Below, piece after piece: positions 58,101 through 64,000 of a DNA stretch of 64,000 nt. Each line of letters starts with the position of its first letter. Positions within the stretch are counted from its first letter, which is position 1. The stretch lies in NCBI GenBank assembly GCA_016906335.1, contig JADEYG010000002.1, forward strand, positions 879,001 to 943,000, read 5' to 3'. The notes beneath the pieces were generated by a model. It had not been told where the DNA came from and searched no databases. It saw only the letters and a list, made by a program, of their open reading frames with translations. The stretch comes from Novakomyces olei (lineage: Eukaryota > Ascomycota > Novakomycetes > Novakomycetales > Novakomycetaceae). Both the position numbers and the translations under genes were made by a program.

Positions 58101-59803
58101 ACGTGATCGGCGATATTTTCATGGCCATGTTGTGCGAGTTGGCCCAAACAGTTGTTCTAGAACTTTGAGCGAAAGTAGGCCGAATCTTGCGCAAGACATC
58201 AACCAGATATTTGCGTAATGTACACTCGGCTCTAAGCTTAAGATAGGCCGATTGCCTTGTTAAAAAGTCTTCATAAAACAAATACTGAGCGGTTGACGTG
58301 AAAGAGCCAAAGGGAAGGTCTCGTTTCTTTTCAAAAGCATTAACAAGGTCGTTCTTGAATAATCCCTGTCTTCGTAAGCATATGAAAGCGGTATAGATAC
58401 ATTGAAAGTACCTCATTTAAGTTTAACCGTAGATCTGCGGGAAAGACTCTGTCCTTGTAGAACAAAACCATGCACGACACAAGAATCTCTTTGTGGCCGC
58501 TCAAAAGAGGTCGCATTGTATCAGAGATATTTAGAACATTGTTTTTCTCATTAATAGTAATCAGCTCCTCGATACTCAGGCCCTCAAAGGCAGTTTGTAG
58601 TTCATTCTGACTAGATGCAAGAGCATAATTTGAAAGAGCGTATACTTTAAGACGGTCAGGAAACAGCTGTAAAAGGTTCCGCTGAAGACTGGAAATATAA
58701 AGTCCGTGAGCTGCGCGATATTCGTTCCTTGGAAGGTACCGCCCATCGACGTCATCCACAGGGATGAAAAGGTACGTCTCGAAAATACAAACCTCATGAA
58801 CAAACTCCGTCCTAAATGTATTAGTTTTGATCAGATAGCATGATTCATACAAATTTTGCTTATACAAAGCCGAGCCCCTTAGAAGCCCCAGAACAGGGAG
58901 ATGCTGAAGTATCTGCCGCGTGTATCGAGATGTAGGAAACTGGTAGAGAAGAATATTTAACAGACGCACAACAGATACAATGAATTTTTGTTGAGTACTG
59001 GTTGTATTCTCAGACGCGTAGAGAAGCGAGCAGACCGAAGAGCATAGCTGAAACAGCCAATTAGTAGGAAACTCTTGGACTTCACGTTGCCGGCGGCCGG
59101 CAGCACTTTGTTTCTTTTGAGCAGCTCTAAATGCCTTTCGTACGGCAGGAACTTTTTGTAGCTTGCTTTCAAGTAGAGGTGCGGGTAGATGCTTCAGCAC
59201 TAGCGCCGACACGTACGGCGCACAGGCTCTTCCCACAGAAGCATGAGCAAGACAAAACTGAAATTGCACTGATAAAAACTCAACAAATTGCTGACGCAGA
59301 AATAGATCAATCTCATCGTTTATCGAATTGGTCGCTGCATACTCAAAAACAGTGCCTATTTCTTCAGCCGAAACGTAGGCATCTAGTTGTGTTAACGGTT
59401 TATCATAAAAGCGAAACGTACCTAGCGACTTTATGCAATTAGCAGCGCGGCCGTTGATAGATAAAATCAAGCCAATTGTGGCGTGTTCATCGCCCAGTGC
59501 AATACGTGGAGCAAATATACTGTGCATTAGCTTTTAGTTAATTGGACAAGCGTACCGACTGCTCAATCCTGAGTCGTAAAGAGCCGATCGCGCGTCATTG
59601 GGACACGTCGACTGCTGGCCGATTTTCGCTGCTTCTGCACAGATAGTCGAGCCCTTTTCAGAGTCGGCTGCTACTTGCAGCGATTCAGTACATAGTCGAT
59701 TTATCGAAATCCGTGTCGCTTCGGCAGCATTGTCGCGGGAGCCAGTCGCAACCATTGCGCGAGACTGTGTGTCATGTGCTCTACTATTATTTTCAACAAA
59801 CAA
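55115..59803 (-). CDS. Aquarius/Cwf11-like spliceosomal protein with a degenerate helicase core
   Basis: Orthologue of the intron-binding spliceosome factor Aquarius. Ten exons (complement 59556-59803, 58412-59519, 58103-58353, 57276-57909, 56914-57226, 56782-56870, 56576-56738, 56345-56538, 55595-56225, 55115-55449) sum to 1321 aa (human 1485). Matches run along the whole length: ARM domain; LPFGSFTSTAQYLFYEDFLTR; WPQFVYADLKYNL; EILLGYGD; QNLGEAEYCVALYQYMRLLG; NDYIIVSMTRTKSLGIL. Walker A is intact (GEGGTGKT, near residue 804), but motif II is MDSSS where EEAA or DEAA is expected, motif III (GDHHQLPP in human) is FGTKSFRP, the QGQQ of motif V is gone, and motif VI SRAR is SLAR. The N-terminal exon fits by phase only; the start could be 59803 or the ATG at 59755. 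Confidence 0.85.
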
Positions 59804-59860
59804 ATCAATCTATACTAGACAAGAAAAAATATTGTTTTAGATCCAAATTTGAGATTTTAT

Positions 59861-59880
59861 TTAGGGTTAGTTAGGGTTTA
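59861..59880. promoter_or_regulatory. telomere-like motif in the Aquarius/THOC1 divergent promoter
   Basis: TTAGGGTTAGTTAGGGTTTA, about 58 bp from the Aquarius start and 110 bp from the THOC1 start, inside a promoter of only 186 bp. Confidence 0.7.
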
Positions 59881-59989
59881 AAGTATTTGCTCTGGAGTAA
59901 ATGGATAGCCTAGATGGTTCAATAGAAATTACCTTGGCTCGTACTCTTTGATATACGCTTTAGCCTTTGGCAAATGCTCTTTCCGCAAT

Positions 59990-62361
59990 ATGAGCATTGC
60001 TGACGTGGATGCAGCAGTAGCATCGTGTATCAGCCAATCGACCAACGCTTTACTCTCCCAAGATATCGGCAATTTTGACGAGAGCTGTATCAACAATATT
60101 TTGAGTTCCGATGCTGTGAAACATTTGCGCGAATCATCAAATCAAGAACTCAAATTCTTCGTAGAGAATGCGTTTCGTGGTCGATTATGTGCTTCTGTAG
60201 TATGTGCATTTCTGCTTTGCTTTTATTTGTACTAATTTGCAGAGCGATGACCAACCGCGTGCTGATAAAATTATAAACTATTTTGGCATCATGGATGCAA
60301 CATTTCCCTTTGTCTACCACGGTAAGGAGAGCGGTACGGTTTGTAACTAACGAGCGAGATTTGTGTGACGAGTCTTTAACTCTTTTATTGCTGGAGGACT
60401 GTGTTGGTATTCATTTAATAGAGGAATGCGAGCAACTGTTCTCTTATCTTGAAACACGACGCGACCCCTTGACACGAAATATCAGTGGTGCTCGGGGTCG
60501 TGGGCTCGTTCTTTTAAGATTATGCAATGATTTAGTACGGCGTTTATCAGTAGCTGAGAATGCCGGATTTAGAGGACGAATTTTGGTCTACTTGGCCCAA
60601 GTGTTTCGCCTGAGCGAACGCAGTGGTGTTAATTTAAGGGGAGATTATCACACGGAAAACAAGACGATTGTCGAACCTGCGCAGACTGCACCGGCAATCG
60701 AGCCAGGAAATGAGTCATCCACAGAGCCAATAGTAGACAATACTGAGCAATTAACAGCTGAGCCAGCGACTGAGACTTTATCAAGGGAGCAGTCGTCAAT
60801 AAACGACTCGGGAACCCCTTCATCCCAAATGCAGGGCTCTGTTGAACATGGTGAATTGCAGGAAGCGACTCCAAGTGAAACTGAGCCGGCCGATTTTTAC
60901 GAAGTTTTGTGGGCACTACAAGAATTCTTTTCAAATCCTCCCGTCTTATACTCTGAACCGGAAAGGCTGTCTTGGGTACACAAGTCTATAAATACGGTTC
61001 TTGATCGATTTGATCAAGTTCGGTCGTCGACGAATTTCATTTCTACGAATTTATCAAACACAAAGGGTTTTTCCGACAAGATTACGCCGAAATATCTCAG
61101 CAATCGGGAGCTTTTAAATTTAGAGGTAATTTTATTTTTTATTATATTTTTATGATATCCGTTTTCGATATTCGGTATAATAAATTACAATATTTATACG
61201 ACGGCGTATCTGTTAACACTTTAGGTATTTGATGCCACATTCCAGGTGCAAGTATCCATACAGATATTGATACTTCTCGAGCATTTGAGATCGCTTACGG
61301 CTGAATATAAGTCTCGCTGGTCCGAGATTACAACACCAAACCGATCTGTCCTTGTAGCCTTTACTTTACCCGAAGGAGATAAAGAATGGATTGAATCCAT
61401 GATAGACAAGACAAATACTTTGTTGCGGAACACACTTTATAGCGTTAATGGGAGGTATGATCAACTAGTGTCATGCGAACTAGAGAGCGATGCACGGTGG
61501 GTCAAATGGAAGCAAGAAAACTGCCCTGCTGTGGAACTGCCCAGGTTTGATGTACAAGCGCTCACAGTCGCTCAGAACAAAAGTCTTCCCCAATCTCAGC
61601 CAGTTTTAAAATCGTATTGTTTCCCCATGGGAACATCGACTCTGGCACGTTTGTGGGATCATGGCAGCCCTGCATCGATGGCCGAGTTAAAAGACCACAA
61701 ATTTTACGCTGTGCCAGACATTGAAGAGTTTCTTGAAGCAGTTAAACGCGACTCTGAGCTGCTTTCTAGTGAAAAAGATCCACCTTCGGCATCAGATCGA
61801 ATGAGTCTTGTTGAATCTCGAGCGAGCAACGAGTGGCGTGCTCTGCGTGTTGCCAGCAAAACTGATCTCGCAGTTTTCAAAAACATAGGGGACGGGAGCC
61901 TTTTGCTGCTTTTTGAGGCCAAGAGCAAGTTAGCAGATGCCACGGAAATGGCTGCCAAACAAACGGAGCAACAGAGCGATCAACAAGAAGACAGTGAAAT
62001 ACTGGCAACTGATGCTGAAATCGAAAACGGTCATTCTCCAAGCACAACAAAGGCAAATGAAGCGACGGAGGAGAAAGAGCGCTTGGACTTGAAAGATAGT
62101 AGCGGTACGCGTCTACAACCGACAATTGAAAATGGTGAAAAGGACAAGACTTTGCATGATCAAGAGCCAATTAGTGTGCAGTCTGTGTCGGAACCGGTCG
62201 ATGAAAAGACAGGAGACGAACCCAAATCTGCTTTTGTCGATAACAGTCATGAAAATGTTTCGCATTCTCCTCAAACGCTGCATGCTAAACGGAGAGCCTC
62301 GGAAGATGCGGAAAATACTACACCGACTAAACGGTCAAAGACATCGGCAACAGAAGGCTGA
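59990..62361 (+). CDS. HPR1: THO complex subunit 1 (Hpr1/THOC1)
   Basis: Subunit of the THO/TREX complex that couples transcription to mRNP packaging and export and limits R-loops. Four exons (59990-60199, 60243-60321, 60359-61125, 61225-62361) give 730 aa (yeast Hpr1 752). The diagnostic block is GLVLLRLCNDLVRRLSVAEN, FRGRILVYLAQVFRLSERSG and VNLRGDYHTEN, closely matching THOC1. Later come LSNRELLNLE, VSIQILILLEHLRSL and a final Trp-rich helical part (SDARWVKWKQENCP). Two low-complexity acidic stretches follow and a basic C-terminus (KRRASEDAENTTPTKRSK) looks like a nuclear signal. Introns are 43, 37 and 99 nt. It shares a 186-bp promoter with Aquarius, another mRNA-maturation factor. Confidence 0.9.
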
Positions 62362-62390
62362 TCAAAACAAAATTGTATAGTCAAAAAAGA

Positions 62391-63329
62391 TTAGTTATTA
62401 AGCTGTTGCTGCAATTTTTTAAGGTGCTCTTGTACTCCCTCGTACCCTTCCGGTACAGCTTGCTGTAACTTCTCAGCTGGGTCGTCCATTTCTAGATGGT
62501 CAGAGGCATCAGGAATAAACAAAGGAGCATCAGACGCTCCGCCTGCCTGTGGAGCTGATTGTGCAGGTGCTTTTGTTGGCCGTGCCGGCGGCGAGTTTGC
62601 TGTCGGAGATGATGCTGACACTGGGCCTTGAGCACTCTTGATCTCTGTTTGACCGGGCAGAGCTGTTGTAGAATTAGACAAGAAAGGCTTGTTTGTAGCA
62701 TCAAAAAACCGTTGAGCTTTAGTATGACCCCAACCTTCTACGAGTTCAACATCTTGTGGCAGAGCATTGACAGCGCGACGAACTGACCCAAAATTGGCTG
62801 CCAGGCTTACTGCATCAGTCCTGTTTACTCCACGCACAGCTGTGAAGGCGTCTTGCAGCCGACTGGCATAGTCAGTCGCATGGTTTTCCATAATAGCCGT
62901 GGGTGGAGCATGCTCGTAGCTCTTAAAAGTCTCCAAGTAACGAGCTGCTTCTGCTGGTGTCCAAGCCAAGAATAGTGTAAATCTATTAACAATACACGTT
63001 TTGCCCAGTTCGCGTAACGGCTCTTGATGGTGTTCAATATCGACTATTACCAGCAAAATGCGCAATTCAAAGCGAGCGCGGCCCAAAGAGCTCATGCGAT
63101 TGTATATGTACTCCGGATGAAGTCGATGGTATTGCAACGAAAGGAACAGGGCACACGAAGTCGCGCCCACTACGTAATCCGCCAATGTTTCTCCGTATTC
63201 CCATGCGACATTGCGTATATACTGTAGCAATGGGTTACCTTTTTGTCGGGCGTTTACAATAATTGAGTTCCCACCGGCATTGCGAGCCGCGGCTTCACTG
63301 GCCGATTTGCTAGGCGGCAGTTGTTCCAT
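62391..63329 (-). CDS. RAD10: Rad10/ERCC1 structure-specific endonuclease subunit
   Basis: Non-catalytic partner of Rad1/XPF, which cuts 5' of DNA lesions in excision repair and interstrand crosslink repair. A single exon of 312 aa (yeast Rad10 210, human ERCC1 297). The central nuclease-like domain is clear: SIIVNARQKGNPLLQYIRNVAWEY, YVVGATSCALFLSLQYHRLHPEYIY and the conserved aliphatic block ILLVIVDIEHH, followed by FTLFLAWTPAEAARYLETFK. The nuclease active-site residues are absent, as in all ERCC1 proteins. The tandem helix-hairpin-helix domain follows (LTAVRGVNRTDAVSLAANFGSV and the hairpin near VEGWGHTKAQRFF). A disordered Pro/Ala-rich tail of about 95 residues is longer than usual. Its stop is 29 bp from that of THOC1. 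Confidence 0.94.
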   Translation of the reverse strand: MEQLPPSKSASEAAARNAGGNSIIVNARQKGNPLLQYIRNVAWEYGETLADYVVGATSCALFLSLQYHRLHPEYIYNRMSSLGRARFELRILLVIVDIEHHQEPLRELGKTCIVNRFTLFLAWTPAEAARYLETFKSYEHAPPTAIMENHATDYASRLQDAFTAVRGVNRTDAVSLAANFGSVRRAVNALPQDVELVEGWGHTKAQRFFDATNKPFLSNSTTALPGQTEIKSAQGPVSASSPTANSPPARPTKAPAQSAPQAGGASDAPLFIPDASDHLEMDDPAEKLQQAVPEGYEGVQEHLKKLQQQLNN

Positions 63330-64000
63330 GCTCTATTAATAGTCAATCATGCTTTAAAAGGTACATTGATCAGCCGGATGAAGAATTAGAGAGTATATAG
63401 ACGCTTAGATTTCCCCTGCAGCGTTTTCAGTCTAGTATACGGCCAAACCTCCAACGTGTGCTCGGCTAATGAGTCTTGAGCCGGTACATATTTCGACCTG
63501 TACGTGCTCTACGCCGTAGGTTTGGTCATGCTCGTGTTAGTTGACCCTAACCCTGAAATGATCAAGACGGTAATTTTTGCTGTTAGGGTTATTATAAGAA
63601 GCCATATCGGATTTGTCCAGTCGGCTAGGGTTATCTCGATTAACGCCAATTGAGAATTCATATTCAGTTGCACATATTGCGCGCTGACTTGGTGGCTGCA
63701 CATTTGGCCGTGCAATTAAACACGTATTACTGGTACTATTCATACCTTGACTTTGAAAGAAATATCTCTACGAATGAAACCGACCGATACTGGCAATTTT
63801 TAAATTAACATTAGTTAAATGTTTGATCAACTCATAAGTCTTCCTAGTGAACACTCTCAGGCAAACATAATGCTGAACAAAAAGCGCGAATTAAAATTTA
63901 GCATATTACAGTTCCAGCATTTGGCAATTACGCATATTACTAATTCAAGGAGCAGCATGTGTGCAAATCACGAGATTATCATCTATTTACGTCAAAAAAG
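63330..64000. other. RAD10 promoter and right edge of window
   Basis: 671 bp with no supported gene. Three telomere-like motifs lie at 63543-63554, 63583-63591 and 63624-63633. Confidence 0.5.
63543..63633. promoter_or_regulatory. three scattered telomere-like motifs upstream of RAD10
   Basis: GACCCTAACCCTGA at 63543, TTAGGGTTAT at 63583 and CTAGGGTTATC at 63624, starting about 214 bp before the RAD10 ATG. Each has one or two units rather than the 10-bp spaced pair. Confidence 0.5.

Overview
The window is nuclear DNA from a gene-dense, intron-rich ascomycete fungus, most likely an early-branching yeast-like lineage. Evidence: a DASH-complex subunit (Dad3), an Hda1-type deacetylase with an Arb2 tail, Tof1, Tfb2, Bcs1 and Utp12 close to yeast forms, alongside genes that Saccharomyces lacks but other fungi keep (eIF3L, Aquarius/Cwf11, TANGO2). 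I cannot fix the genus. No transposon, virus-like element, CRISPR array, rRNA or tRNA gene was seen.

Layout, left to right: 3' end of an unknown gene (2-442, +); HDA1 (1472-3887, +); MCM6 (4338-7138, +); UFD4/TRIP12 HECT ligase (7923-13399, +); GNAT acetyltransferase (13776-14664, -); unknown 171-aa gene (15149-15706, -); REX4 (15786-16661, -); TFIIS-central-domain protein (17040-17483, +); REEP/Rop1-like (17812-18851, -); TANGO2 (19745-20651, +); eIF3L (20969-22700, -); UTP12 (23382-26234, +); TOF1 (26451-30198, -); TOR (30789-38051, -); BCS1 (38543-39959, -); proteasome alpha2 (40279-41185, +); TRS20 (41509-42049, -); DAD3 (42282-42554, +); hotdog thioesterase (42806-43574, -); RhoGAP (44288-45763, +); NUP85 (46326-48807, -); RIB5 (49631-50339, +); CPS1-type carboxypeptidase (50906-52917, +); TFB2 (53313-55014, +); Aquarius (55115-59803, -); THOC1/HPR1 (59990-62361, +); RAD10 (62391-63329, -).

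I rebuilt 68 introns by joining reading frames; every multi-exon model sums to a whole number of codons. Many introns are only 32-43 nt, with a strong cluster at 35-38 nt, and most have a CTAAY-type branch point within about 5-12 nt of the 3' splice site. Several genes begin with coding exons of only 11-41 nt.

Three signals stand out. First, a telomere-like motif (TTAGGGTTAGTTAGGG or variants) recurs in about a dozen promoters and looks like a Tbf1/telobox-type promoter element with 10-bp spacing. Second, the Aquarius orthologue keeps its Walker A loop but has lost the signature residues of motifs II, III, V and VI, in a genome whose introns are often too short to hold the normal Aquarius footprint. 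Third, the tiny-intron architecture itself. The genes are ordinary housekeeping functions (replication, chromatin, transcription, splicing, export, ribosome biogenesis, translation, proteolysis, growth signalling) with no metabolic cluster.
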